DNA of 7,847 bases from Hyphomicrobiales bacterium (GTDB lineage: Bacteria; Pseudomonadota; Alphaproteobacteria; Rhizobiales; Xanthobacteraceae): contig PKXB01000193.1 of NCBI GenBank assembly GCA_003133345.1, positions 1 to 7,847 on the forward strand, read 5' to 3'. Below are positions 1 to 7,307 of the stretch, piece by piece (the stretch's first letter is position 1; the number at the start of each line of letters is the position of its first letter). A program made the position numbers and the translations under genes. A model generated the notes under the pieces. That model was not told the DNA's origin. It ran no database searches and was given only the letters and a program-made list of their open reading frames with translations.

Positions 1-1215
1 CGCGATCTCGGCAGCCTCGACGCCCGGCGCGCCAAGGCGATCGTCGCGGTGGCGCAGGACATCGCCGACGGCAAGTTGGATGAGCATTTTCCGCTGCTGG
101 TGTGGCAGACCGGCTCCGGCACCCAGAGCAATATGAACGTCAACGAGGTGATCGCGAACGCCGCCAATCTGGCGCTCGGCGGCAAACTCGGCGCGAAAAA
201 GCTGGTGCATCCCAACGATCACGTCAATATGAGCCAGTCGTCCAACGACTCGATCCCGAGCGCCATGCATATCGCCGCGGCAATCGAAATCCACCGCCAT
301 TTGCTGCCGGCGCTCATGCGGCTGCACGCCGCGCTCGCCAAGAAGTCGAAAGAATTCGCCAAGATCGTCAAAATCGGCCGCACCCACACCATGGATGCCA
401 CGCCGCTCACCTTGGGCCAGGAATTTTCCGGCTATGCCGCTCAGGTGAAGTCCGCCGCCATGCGCCTTGCCGTGGCGCAACGTGAACTTTATCCCGTCGC
501 CCAGGGCGGCACCGCGGTCGGCACCGGCTTGAATTCCAAGCCGCAATTCGCCAAGGCATTCGCGCGCCGCATAGCTCAGCTCACCAAACTCCCGTTTACT
601 AGCGCGCCCAACAAGTTCGAGCACATGGCCGCCCACGACGCCTATGTGTTCGTGCACGGCGCGCTCAGCGCCGCCGCCACCGCGCTGTTCAAGATCGCCA
701 ACGATATCAGGCTGCTCGGCTCCGGCCCGCGCTCGGGCCTGGGCGAGTTGATTTTACCGAGCAACGAACTCGGCTCCTCGATCATGCCGGGCAAGACCAA
801 TCCGACTCAGAGCGAGGCGCTGACCATGGTCTGCTGCCAGGTGTTCGGCAATCACACCACGATCACGGTCGCCGGCAGCCAGGGCCATTTCGAGCTCAAC
901 GTCTACAAGCCGGTGCTGGCCTATTGCATGCTGCAGTCGATCCGCCTGCTCGGCGACGCAGTGACGTCGTTCACCGACAATTGCGTCACCGGCATCAAGG
1001 CCAACGAGCCGCGCATCCGCGAATTGATGCAGCGCTCGCTGATGCTAGTGACCGCGCTGGCCCCGCGCATCGGCTACGACAAGGCGGCGCAGGTGGCCAA
1101 GGCCGCGCACGCCAACGGCACCACCTTGCGCGAGGAAGCCATGCGGCTGGGTTATGTCTCCGGACCCGAATTCGATCGTCTAGTGCGCCCGGAAAAAATG
1201 ACCCGCCCACGATAA
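1..1215 (+). CDS. fumC: Class II fumarate hydratase (fumarase C), 5' end cut off by window edge
   Basis: Catalyses reversible hydration of fumarate to L-malate in the cytosolic TCA cycle; the class II enzyme is an iron-free homotetramer. The frame is open from base 1, so 404 residues are visible. Aligned from memory to E. coli FumC, about 59 N-terminal residues are missing. Visible landmarks (numbered from base 1): TGSGTQSN at 37-44; [13 protein letters not shown] at 70-82 (B-site His70 and the SSN substrate contacts); GRTH with the active-site His129 (E. coli His188); TAVGTGLN; and the mobile signature loop [10 protein letters not shown] at 258-267 with catalytic Ser259 and Lys265/Asn267. 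[12 protein letters not shown] separates it from aspartase, which has a GAGTSTN-type motif. The loop differs from the usual [15 protein letters not shown]: Glu to Ser at 254, Pro to Leu at 257, Val to Thr at 266. Catalytic residues are intact, so I expect an active but somewhat divergent fumarase. The GTG at 49 is internal, not the start. Confidence 0.96.
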   Translation, partial: RDLGSLDARRAKAIVAVAQDIADGKLDEHFPLLVWQTGSGTQSNMNVNEVIANAANLALGGKLGAKKLVHPNDHVNMSQSSNDSIPSAMHIAAAIEIHRHLLPALMRLHAALAKKSKEFAKIVKIGRTHTMDATPLTLGQEFSGYAAQVKSAAMRLAVAQRELYPVAQGGTAVGTGLNSKPQFAKAFARRIAQLTKLPFTSAPNKFEHMAAHDAYVFVHGALSAAATALFKIANDIRLLGSGPRSGLGELILPSNELGSSIMPGKTNPTQSEALTMVCCQVFGNHTTITVAGSQGHFELNVYKPVLAYCMLQSIRLLGDAVTSFTDNCVTGIKANEPRIRELMQRSLMLVTALAPRIGYDKAAQVAKAAHANGTTLREEAMRLGYVSGPEFDRLVRPEKMTRPR

Positions 1216-1224
1216 GTCGTATGC

Positions 1225-1252
1225 GGCGCGCGGCATGTAATGCCGGCGCGCC
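1225..1252 (+). terminator. GC-rich hairpin just after fumC, probable terminator or mRNA 3' end
   Basis: Bases 1225-1236 (GGCGCGCGGCAT) pair with 1240-1252 over 12 base pairs with a single bulged G at 1245 and a GTA loop. The hairpin begins 10 nt after the fumC stop. There is no T tract directly after it, only a short TTTT about 20 nt further on, so it is either a non-canonical terminator or an mRNA-stabilising 3' stem. Confidence 0.5.
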
Positions 1253-1545
1253 ACGTGCGTATCCCGGTACTTTTCTACCGCTCGCCCGCGTCAAAGCGTG
1301 CGAAGTTACATTTTCCGGAAAGGCTTGTTGATTGCCGGTTGTATGAAGTTCCGTAGTAATTATTTCGCATGACAAAATATACATTTACGACGATGTGAAA
1401 AACCAAAAATTATACCGGTCGTTGCTAGTTGTGTTCGCTATTGAACAGTCAGCATCTCTTGCGATCAACTAACCGTGTATTGAATTATCGTCGGCATCTT
1501 CTCAACATAATAGCCTGATCCTATGGAGTCGCATGTCAAATGCGG

Positions 1546-1572
1546 AGCGACGGGTCTTGCGTCGTCGCTTTT
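1546..1572 (+). terminator. Intrinsic-terminator-like hairpin in the intergenic gap
   Basis: AGCGACG (1546-1552) pairs perfectly with CGTCGCT (1563-1569) around a 10-nt loop, and the stem runs into TTTT (1569-1572). This is the form of a plus-strand intrinsic terminator, though the stem is only 7 bp and the T tract is short. No gene ends just upstream, because fumC stopped about 330 nt earlier. It would therefore end either fumC read-through or a short transcript starting inside the gap. Confidence 0.4.
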
Positions 1573-1598
1573 AGCGGTGATGCGAGGGTTCGTATTAA

Positions 1599-1604
1599 TA
1601 TTAA
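1599..1604 (+). promoter_or_regulatory. Possible promoter -10 region for the DUF4169/RHH pair
   Basis: TATTAA lies inside the TTAATATTAA palindrome (1595-1604), about 42 nt before the DUF4169 start and just downstream of the hairpin at 1546-1572. This is the only strongly A+T-rich spot close to that start. No good -35 is visible at 16-18 nt, so the call rests on base composition and position only. Confidence 0.25.
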
Positions 1605-1645
1605 AATGTGGGAGCCGATGTATCGGGCCACCATCGAGGCGCGGA

Positions 1646-1834
1646 ATGGCTGAACTGGTCAATCTTCGAGCGGCCCGCAAGCGAGCCAAAAAACGGCAAG
1701 ACGATCTGCGCGCCGACACCAACCGTCTCGCCCATGGTCAGCCCAAGCACCGGCGCAAGCTCGAGGCTGCGCAACAAGCGAAAGCCAGCCGCGATCTCGA
1801 TCGGCACCGGATCGACAAAGGAGACGGCCGATGA
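1646..1834 (+). CDS. DUF4169 family small basic protein (62 aa)
   Basis: The N-terminus MAELVNLRAARKRAKKRQ and the short, very basic, probably helical body match the DUF4169 family, which I recall as small alphaproteobacterial proteins of unknown function encoded beside a ribbon-helix-helix gene. Of 62 residues, 19 are Lys/Arg and 9 are Asp/Glu, and long stretches lack helix breakers (7-28, 36-53). The start is set at ATG 1646 because GAGG at 1636-1639 lies 6 nt upstream and because the family begins M-A-E-hydrophobic-V-N-L-R. The same frame is open from ATG 1523 but would add 41 unrelated residues. Its stop overlaps the next gene's start as ATGA, indicating translational coupling. Function is unknown; a nucleic-acid-binding or partner-protein role is inferred only from charge and neighbourhood. 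Confidence 0.82.
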   Translation: MAELVNLRAARKRAKKRQDDLRADTNRLAHGQPKHRRKLEAAQQAKASRDLDRHRIDKGDGR

Positions 1835-2121
1835 AATCTCCGGTTGTCAAACGCTCGATCGTGATCGCGGGTCACAAGACCAGCGTCAGTCTCGAAGACG
1901 CGTTCTGGAAGAGCTTGAAGGAAATCGCCGGCGCCCGCGAGATAACGCTGTCCGATCTGGTGGCCTCGATCGACACTGATCGCCGCCATGGCAATCTGTC
2001 GTCGGCGATCCGCCTGTTCGTGCTCGACCACTATCGCACACAGATCGGCGACCGTCGCGCCGGCGGCCCATCGCGCGAGGCAGGCGGCACGCGCACGCCG
2101 TCAATTCTGCCGGCCGACTGA
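1831..2121 (+). CDS. Ribbon-helix-helix domain protein (RHH_4 type), 96 aa
   Basis: Residues ~7-68 match the alphaproteobacterial RHH_4-type domain: a basic beta segment (KRSIVIAGHKTSVSLE, 7-22), helix A (~21-34), the turn and helix B opening with TLSDLV (~38-48), and the characteristic NLSSAIRLFVLDHYR (55-69). Ribbon-helix-helix proteins usually bind DNA as dimers through the beta ribbon; no target is known here. The tail from ~72 is Gly/Arg/Pro-rich and probably disordered. The start is strong: AAAGGAG at 1817-1823 lies 7 nt upstream of ATG 1831, which overlaps the DUF4169 stop (ATGA). The last 21 nt overlap the 3' end of the convergent AsmA gene. It is likely co-transcribed with the DUF4169 gene. 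The pairing resembles a toxin-antitoxin layout, but neither protein shows a toxin motif, so I do not call it one. Confidence 0.88.
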   Translation: MKSPVVKRSIVIAGHKTSVSLEDAFWKSLKEIAGAREITLSDLVASIDTDRRHGNLSSAIRLFVLDHYRTQIGDRRAGGPSREAGGTRTPSILPAD

Positions 2122-5100
2122 CTCCGCCGGCTGACCGCTGCGCCCCGGCACCGGCACCGGCAACGGCCTGATGTCGAGCGGCGCCGGCAAGGCGGGCGCC
2201 AATTCGCGCTTCGGCTGCGGCGCCTGCGGTTTTGCTTGACGCTGCGCATTTTCGAGTTCGCGCAATTGCCTCGACTGATTTTCGATCGCCCGCAACGTCA
2301 GCCATCCGGTCAGCGCGGACACGTCGATGCTGCGCGCCGGCGTCGCCAGCGGTCCTTTCAAGGTCATGAAGATATCGGGCAAATTATTCGGCTTGGTGCC
2401 GGCGGCCTGGCCCGATCCCGAGAGCACGAGCCGCGCGTCGATCGAGCCGTCGGTGAGATCGAGATTGCCGGCCAGCGACAAGGCGACGTCCTTGCTGTCG
2501 GCGGTGACATCGCGCAGCCGCATTTGCCCGGCGCTCACGGCGATGGTGCCTTCGGCGCGTTTGACCGCGAGCTGGCCGCTGTCCAATGCCTTGCTCACCA
2601 CGTCGGAGATGCGGACAACATCGATCGCCATCCCCTGGTCCACCGCGCGGGTGACCGCATCGAAGGCGCGCGGATCGAGGCCGGCAAATTGCGCATCGCT
2701 GAGCACGATCTTTCCGGACCCTTGCAATGAGCCGATCAACGCGACCGGGCTCAAGCCCGCGCCTTCGACGTCGGCCGAAAACCCGAGCGAGCCGGTGATC
2801 GGCGGTCGCGCGCCGGGTGGCAGCAAACTCGCCGCATCGACGCCGGTGAGCGAAATCTTAGCCTTCGCTTTCAAGCCGTCTGCGGCGGTGCGGAATGACA
2901 GCGCACCGGTCAGGCGTCCGCCGGCAACGGCGCCGGTCATGTCGTCGAAGGCGAACTCGTCCTTGCCGAAGCGCAAACTGGCGCGGAACTCGCGCGCCGT
3001 CAGCCGCGGCAGCAAGTCAATGCGCTGCGCCTTGAGCGCGATCTGGCCGCCATAGTCGCCGAACATACCGCCGGCGAACGGCTCGCTCGACCAGACCCAG
3101 GCCGCATTGCCGTTATTGCCGGCCGCGGCCGGCATGCCGATCGCCGCCGCGATCAGACCCGCCGCATCGATGCTGTCCGCCTCGATCTCCCCTTGCAGGC
3201 GACGCGGCGCCGGCAGCGTCAAGGCAAGTTTCCCGTGCATCGTCGCGCCCGCAACGGTGGCGTCGATGTCGCTCAACGTCAGGTCCTTGGCGGTCAGCGC
3301 AACATCACCGGCGAATGTGATTGGCAGCGCGGCACGCGTGCCGCCGCGCAACGGCGCCGCATCGGCGCGCGCGATCGTGGCGCGCAACGCAGCCGTTGGG
3401 TTGTCCGCAAACGGATAGGCGGTGCCGCTGGCACCGGCTTCGAGGCCGCCGGCGGTCAGCTTGCCGTCGATCCGCCATTCGCCGCGTGCCGGCCCAAAGG
3501 TCTTGAGCGTCAGCGAACCCGGGCCGGCATCCACTGCCAGCACGCGGTCGAAACCCAGCATGGCCAGCAGCGCCTTGCCGTCGTCGGCCTCCAGTCTGCC
3601 GTCGAGCCGCAGGTCGCCGACGCTGAGCGCGATCGGATCGGCATTGGCTTGGCCAGTGAGCGCGACGCGCACCTTGCCGAGGTTGCCGTCGATACTGAGC
3701 CTGGCGATCGTCGACGGCGCCGCGCCGTCGATGGTGAATTGCGCGTGCAGCTTGGCCGGTGCCATGATCGGCGCGCCGCGGGCAAGCGCTTGCGCGGTTT
3801 CCGGCGCAAACCGCGCCAGCAGCGCCATCACCGGCGTCATATCCGGCGCATCGAGATCGACCCGCATGCTGCCCTGCGGCGACGGCGTGGTGACGATGCG
3901 GCCGCTTGCCGAAAAGGCGGCACCGCCGAGATCGACGACCGCGAGGCGATCGATCTCAACGCCGTTCCCGTCCACTTTCACTCGCGCGCTCGCATCGCGC
4001 GCGACCAACCCGGCGATGGTGGCGCGGCCGATATCGACGGCGATCGTCATGTCGTGCGGCCGCTCGATATGGGAACCGGCGAGCAGCGCGTTGGCGAAGC
4101 CGAGCGCGGCGTCGATATCGAGCTCGGGCGCGTTGAGCGCGGCATCGAGCTTGGCCGCCCGGGTGCCGGACGCGAACACATAAGCGAGGCGGCCGGTGAC
4201 GGTCTTGCGGTCGAATGCGACTTGCAGGCGTTCGACGGCGATCTTGTCGCTGCCGAGCGTCACATCACCGCGCAGCGTCAAGGGCCGCACGTCGCCCTGC
4301 GTCACGTCACTGCGCCCTTCCAGCCAGGCCGCCAACAGCTTCGGATCACCGGTTTCAATCTCGGCCGGCCCGGTGAAGCGCACGCCGTCGCCGCCGACCG
4401 CGAGATGGCCGCTCAACTTCACTTGGGTAAAGCCGGGCGCGCGAAACTCGAAGCGATCCAGATTCCAGCCCTGGGCGTCGGTGCTGATGTCGCCGCGCAA
4501 ATTCGCGACGCTATTGCCGCCGAGCGTGACCTGATCGATGCCGACGCCGATCTGGATCGGAATGGTTGGGCGGAAGGCGCCGCCGGCCAGTTCCGCGATT
4601 CTGCGAATGGCCGCGGCCGGCGTCGGCCGGCTGCCGTCGTCGCCGGCGAGTGCGCGATCGAGATCGATCTGCCGGCCCGAAAGCACGCCGTCGAAGCGCG
4701 GGTGCTTGCCGAATTTGAAATTGGCAACGCCGGTGAGCTTGAGCCCCTGCTCTTCCGACCCGTACTGGAATTCGAACTGCTCCATCAACGCCGATGCCGC
4801 GGTGGCCTTGATCTTGCCGCTCACCCGCCAGGGCTGGCTTAAAGTCTGGGTCGGTTGCGCGGCGCTGCGCGATGCGATGCCGACCGGCCGCGTCAGACTC
4901 AAGATGCCGTCGAATTTCGGCTTAGCCCCGGCGAGCGCCAGCATGCCGTCAGCTTCGATGCTCAGCGGATGATTGACCGGATCGACATTGACATGGAGCT
5001 TGAGCGCGCCGTCATCGGAATAGCGGCCGGCGGTGATGCGGAACGGATAAAGCTCAGCCCCGATGGTGACGGCGCCCTCGCCCTTGAACGGACCGAGCAG

Positions 5101-5607
5101 CGAGCGCACCTCTCCGTTGAACCAAAGCCGGTCGAGCGTGACGCGAGCGCCGTTCGCCGCATCGGTGAGGGTCACCTTGCCGTCCTCGATGCTCAGGCGA
5201 TCAATCGACAGATTGTCCGGACTGAATTTGATCGCCAGGTTGGGCGCCAGCACATGGCCGGACGCATCGAGGCCGAGGCTCAGTTGCGGGGCGACCAGAT
5301 GCATCTCGGCCGCCCGCCATTCGCCGCGCATCAGCGAGCCGAGCGCAAATTCGAAGTCGAGCGAGCGCGCGCGGATCTTGTCCTCGTCACTGCTGCCGAT
5401 CTCGATGTCGTGCAGCGTGAGCGACGGCGTCGGCAGCAGCCGCGCCTCGATGGCGCCGGTGACGCGCACGTCGACGCCGATCAGGCGGCTCGCCTGCGCC
5501 TCGAACAACGAACGATGGCCGCCCCAATCGATCAGCAGCGGACCGACCAGCGCCGCTACCAGCGCCAGAATGATCGCGATCGCTAATCCAAGCAGGGTGG
5601 TCTGCAA
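2101..5607 (-). CDS. AsmA family protein, inner-membrane anchored, ~1168 aa
   Basis: A very large envelope protein of the AsmA/TamB/YhdP superfamily, whose members form long beta-groove rods in the periplasm and are linked to phospholipid traffic to the outer membrane. Residues ~4-26 are one transmembrane helix (LLGLAIAIILALVAALVGPL). Then comes the AsmA N-terminal signature (IDWGGHRSLFEAQASRLIG, VTGAIEARLLPTPSLTLHDI, ~26-70), then about 850 residues of repetitive beta-rich sequence. The AsmA C-terminal block (SLQGSGKIVLSDAQFAGLD to LTGWLTLRAIE, ~950-1105) and a Gln/Pro-rich tail (~1125-1168) follow. No ATG lies near the N-terminus. TTG 5605-5607 is preferred because GGAG (5614-5617, minus sense) lies 6 nt upstream, giving MQTTLLGLAIA; TTG 5617-5619 would add four residues but has no ribosome binding site. 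The upstream in-frame stop is at 5656-5658. Its own promoter is likely, and its 3' end overlaps the convergent RHH gene by 21 nt. Confidence 0.92.
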   Translation of the reverse strand: MQTTLLGLAIAIILALVAALVGPLLIDWGGHRSLFEAQASRLIGVDVRVTGAIEARLLPTPSLTLHDIEIGSSDEDKIRARSLDFEFALGSLMRGEWRAAEMHLVAPQLSLGLDASGHVLAPNLAIKFSPDNLSIDRLSIEDGKVTLTDAANGARVTLDRLWFNGEVRSLLGPFKGEGAVTIGAELYPFRITAGRYSDDGALKLHVNVDPVNHPLSIEADGMLALAGAKPKFDGILSLTRPVGIASRSAAQPTQTLSQPWRVSGKIKATAASALMEQFEFQYGSEEQGLKLTGVANFKFGKHPRFDGVLSGRQIDLDRALAGDDGSRPTPAAAIRRIAELAGGAFRPTIPIQIGVGIDQVTLGGNSVANLRGDISTDAQGWNLDRFEFRAPGFTQVKLSGHLAVGGDGVRFTGPAEIETGDPKLLAAWLEGRSDVTQGDVRPLTLRGDVTLGSDKIAVERLQVAFDRKTVTGRLAYVFASGTRAAKLDAALNAPELDIDAALGFANALLAGSHIERPHDMTIAVDIGRATIAGLVARDASARVKVDGNGVEIDRLAVVDLGGAAFSASGRIVTTPSPQGSMRVDLDAPDMTPVMALLARFAPETAQALARGAPIMAPAKLHAQFTIDGAAPSTIARLSIDGNLGKVRVALTGQANADPIALSVGDLRLDGRLEADDGKALLAMLGFDRVLAVDAGPGSLTLKTFGPARGEWRIDGKLTAGGLEAGASGTAYPFADNPTAALRATIARADAAPLRGGTRAALPITFAGDVALTAKDLTLSDIDATVAGATMHGKLALTLPAPRRLQGEIEADSIDAAGLIAAAIGMPAAAGNNGNAAWVWSSEPFAGGMFGDYGGQIALKAQRIDLLPRLTAREFRASLRFGKDEFAFDDMTGAVAGGRLTGALSFRTAADGLKAKAKISLTGVDAASLLPPGARPPITGSLGFSADVEGAGLSPVALIGSLQGSGKIVLSDAQFAGLDPRAFDAVTRAVDQGMAIDVVRISDVVSKALDSGQLAVKRAEGTIAVSAGQMRLRDVTADSKDVALSLAGNLDLTDGSIDARLVLSGSGQAAGTKPNNLPDIFMTLKGPLATPARSIDVSALTGWLTLRAIENQSRQLRELENAQRQAKPQAPQPKRELAPALPAPLDIRPLPVPVPGRSGQPAESVGRQN

Positions 5608-5617
5608 CGCCAACTCC
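5605..5617 (-). promoter_or_regulatory. Ribosome binding site and TTG start of the AsmA gene
   Basis: Read on the minus strand, GGAG (5617-5614) is followed by TTGGCG and then TTG (5607-5605), an ideal 6-nt spacing. The four G/A bases overlap the alternative TTG start at 5619-5617, which itself has nothing purine-rich at the right distance. This decides the start in favour of 5607. Confidence 0.6.
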
Positions 5618-5672
5618 AACGCGGTTGACTGCGCGTCCCGCGATACGCTCCGTGCTTAACGATGTGAAATGT

Positions 5673-5701
5673 ACGCTATTTTTGCCGGTTTTTGACGGCA
5701 A
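5673..5701 (-). promoter_or_regulatory. Candidate sigma70-type promoter for the AsmA gene, overlapping an inverted repeat
   Basis: On the minus strand TTGCCG (5701-5696) and TAGCGT (5678-5673) are spaced by 17 nt, about 65 nt upstream of the preferred start. The -35 fits well (4 of 6 to TTGACA); the -10 is weak (3 of 6 to TATAAT). The -35 is one arm of a 7-bp inverted repeat TTTGCCG/CGGCAAA (5681-5687 and 5696-5702, 8-nt spacer). The repeat could be an operator; it lacks the trailing T run of a terminator in either direction. Confidence 0.3.
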
Positions 5702-5722
5702 ATCTATGTCGGCGCTGCCGCC

Positions 5723-5830
5723 GTCATTCCGGGGCGCGTGCGCAGCACGCGAACCCGGAATCCAGATGCAAGCGCGGAGTTTGTTTCTGGATTCCGGGTC
5801 CAGTCCCTATCGGGACTGTCCCGGAATGAC
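5723..5830. repeat. Cloverleaf-forming palindromic intergenic repeat (GTCATTCCGGG type)
   Basis: The outer arms GTCATTCCGGG (5723-5733) and CCCGGAATGAC (5820-5830) pair perfectly over 11 bp. Inside are three perfect hairpins: CGCGTGC/GCACGCG (5735-5741 with 5745-5751, GCA loop); a 14-bp stem ACCCGGAATCCAGA (5753-5766) with its complement at 5786-5799, 19-nt loop; and CAGTCCC/GGGACTG (5801-5807 with 5812-5818, TATC loop). The whole folds as a tRNA-shaped four-way junction on either strand. As I recall, related GTCATTCCGGG palindromes are scattered between genes in Bradyrhizobium-like genomes, probably as non-autonomous repeats; copy number cannot be seen here. It starts 12 nt after the stop of the dehydrogenase gene, so it may also end or protect that mRNA. 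Confidence 0.85.
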
Positions 5831-5842
5831 AGGTGAAAAAGT

Positions 5843-7273
5843 TCAAGTGAGCGCAACGATCTTGCCCGGATTCATGATGTTTTGCGGGTCGAGCGCGCGC
5901 TTGATCGCTGCCATGGCGGCCAGCGCCGGCGCGCCGTGCTCGGCCAAGAGATATTTCATCTTGCCCTGTCCGACGCCGTGCTCGCCGGTGCAGGTGCCGT
6001 CCATGGATAAGGCCAGTTCGACCAGACGCTCCATCAGGATCTTGGCGCGCTTGAGCTCGTCGGTATCCTGCATGTCGACCAGCAGGGTCAGGTGGAAATT
6101 GCCATCGCCGACATGCCCGAGGATGGGTGCGACCAGGTTGAGCTCGGCGATCTCACGCTGGGTGGCGTTGACGCATTCGGCCAACCGCGAGATCGGCACG
6201 CAGACGTCGGTGGCGAAGGCCGACGCGCCCGGCCGCAGATGGCGTCCGGCCCAATAACCGTCGTGGCGCGCCTGCCAGAGCCGGCTGCGGTCCTCCGGCT
6301 TGGTCGCCCAGTCGAACGGGCCGCCGCCGAGGTCCGCGACGATGTCGCCGAAGCGCTGCGACTGCTCGGCAACGCTGGCGTCGCTGCCGTGGAATTCGAC
6401 GAACAACGTCGGCTCTTCCGGCAGCGACAATTTCGAATAAGCGTTGACGGCCTTGATCTGCAACGCGTCGAGCAATTCGATGCGCGCAACCGGAATGCCG
6501 GACTGGATCGTGAGAATGGTTGCCTTGCAGGCGGCATCGACCGAGGGAAACGGGCAGACGCCGGAGGCGATCGCTTCGGGGATTCCCGACAACTTGAGCG
6601 TGAGCTCGGTGATGACGCCGAGGGTTCCTTCCGAACCGACGATGAGCCGCGTGAGATCGTAGCCGGCGGCCGACTTTTTCGCGCGGCGCGAGGTGGTCAT
6701 CAGCTCGCCATTGGCCATCACCACTTTCATCGCCAGCACATTGTCCTTCATGGTGCCGTAACGCACCGCGTTAGTGCCCGAGCAGCGCGTCGCCGCCATG
6801 CCGCCGAGCGAAGCGTCGGCGCCGGGGTCGATGGGAAAGAACAAGCCCTGGTCGCGCAGCTGCTCGTTGAGCGCCTTGCGGGTGATGCCGGGCTCGACCA
6901 CGCAATCGAGATCCTCGGCGTGCACCGCCAGCATCTTGTTCATGTCGCGGAAATCGATCGATACGCCGCCGAGCGGCGCGTTGATGTGGCCCTCGAGCGA
7001 GGTGCCGACGCCGAACGGTATGACCGGCACACCGTTCGCCGCGCAGATGCGCACGATCTGCTGCACGTCTTGCGTGGTTTGCGGATACACCACGGCATCG
7101 GGCGGCTGGTTGGGCACCCAGGTCAGCGTATTGCCGTGCTGCTCACGCACCGCCTGCGAGGTGACGACGCGGTTGCCGAACGCCGCGGTCAGCGCGGCGA
7201 TCGCCGCCGCGATCGCGGACGGATCGCGCGCCTGTACCGTTGCTTGCTTATTTGCTGCGCTCGCGCCGGCCAT
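5843..7273 (-). CDS. FAD-dependent D-lactate dehydrogenase / D-2-hydroxyacid dehydrogenase (GlcD/DLD family), 476 aa
   Basis: Oxidises a D-2-hydroxy acid, most likely D-lactate to pyruvate, passing electrons to a cytochrome or quinone-type acceptor. An FAD-binding type 4 (PCMH-like) domain spans ~55-230, with PFGVGTSLEG (86-95), the PGADASLGGMAATRCSGTNA block (150-169) and GYDLTRLIVGSEGTLGVITE (204-223). An FAD-oxidase C-terminal domain spans ~235-473, with GHVGDGNFH (386-394, metal-binding histidines 387 and 394), GTCTGEHGVGQGK (426-438; Glu431, His432) and terminal MNPGKIV. Length and motifs fit the mitochondrial D-lactate dehydrogenase (cytochrome) group; glycolate oxidase subunit GlcD or D-2-hydroxyglutarate dehydrogenase are alternatives. 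No signal peptide or membrane helix is visible, so it is probably cytosolic or peripheral. The start is set at ATG 7271-7273. An in-frame TTG at 7339 would add 22 residues, partly encoded by a repeat-like sequence. The gene lies 143 nt downstream of the 45-residue gene on the same strand. Confidence 0.9.
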   Translation of the reverse strand: MAGASAANKQATVQARDPSAIAAAIAALTAAFGNRVVTSQAVREQHGNTLTWVPNQPPDAVVYPQTTQDVQQIVRICAANGVPVIPFGVGTSLEGHINAPLGGVSIDFRDMNKMLAVHAEDLDCVVEPGITRKALNEQLRDQGLFFPIDPGADASLGGMAATRCSGTNAVRYGTMKDNVLAMKVVMANGELMTTSRRAKKSAAGYDLTRLIVGSEGTLGVITELTLKLSGIPEAIASGVCPFPSVDAACKATILTIQSGIPVARIELLDALQIKAVNAYSKLSLPEEPTLFVEFHGSDASVAEQSQRFGDIVADLGGGPFDWATKPEDRSRLWQARHDGYWAGRHLRPGASAFATDVCVPISRLAECVNATQREIAELNLVAPILGHVGDGNFHLTLLVDMQDTDELKRAKILMERLVELALSMDGTCTGEHGVGQGKMKYLLAEHGAPALAAMAAIKRALDPQNIMNPGKIVALT

Positions 7274-7307
7274 CGGCTGTTGCCCCGGATATCGGCGGCG
7301 AACGTGG

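Larger units (their letters stand above)
1216..1645. other. 430-nt intergenic region, A+T-rich in its middle, no supported gene
   Basis: No open frame here has coding character or a good ribosome binding site. About 1330-1520 is clearly richer in A+T than the flanking genes. It holds the fumC hairpin, a weak sigma70-like pair (TTGCGA at 1459-1464, GAATTA at 1482-1487, 17-nt spacer), a terminator-like hairpin at 1546-1572, and a TTAATATTAA palindrome at 1595-1604 that could form part of the promoter for the DUF4169 gene. A frame opening at ATG 1523 runs into the DUF4169 gene but is judged not to be its start. Confidence 0.6.

Noticed and set aside
1390..1400. ACGATGTGAAA also found at 5659-5669
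   Set aside because: An 11-base match between two places in a window of this size is expected by chance.
1523..1645. 41-residue N-terminal extension of the DUF4169 protein from ATG 1523
   Set aside because: It would translate across the terminator-like hairpin and the A+T-rich palindrome; ATG 1646 has a better ribosome binding site and matches the family N-terminus.
1465..1722. Minus-strand open frame of 85 codons
   Set aside because: It lies over the intergenic gap and the DUF4169 gene, has no ribosome binding site or family match, and has shadow-like composition.
1646..2121. Toxin-antitoxin module
   Set aside because: The layout (tiny gene plus RHH gene, overlapping) is suggestive, but the partner shows no toxin fold or motif, and RHH_4 and DUF4169 pairs appear to be ordinary chromosomal genes in this bacterial group.
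3193..4842. Plus-strand open frame of 549 codons opposite the AsmA gene
   Set aside because: It is antisense to a convincing AsmA protein, is very rich in Arg/Gly/Ala with no recognisable domain, and reflects the lack of stop codons in the complement of GC-rich coding DNA.
5723..5830. tRNA gene
   Set aside because: The cloverleaf shape is tRNA-like, but stem lengths (11, 7, 14 and 7 bp), the 19-nt central loop and the lack of a GTTCRA T-loop and CCA-type acceptor rule out a tRNA.
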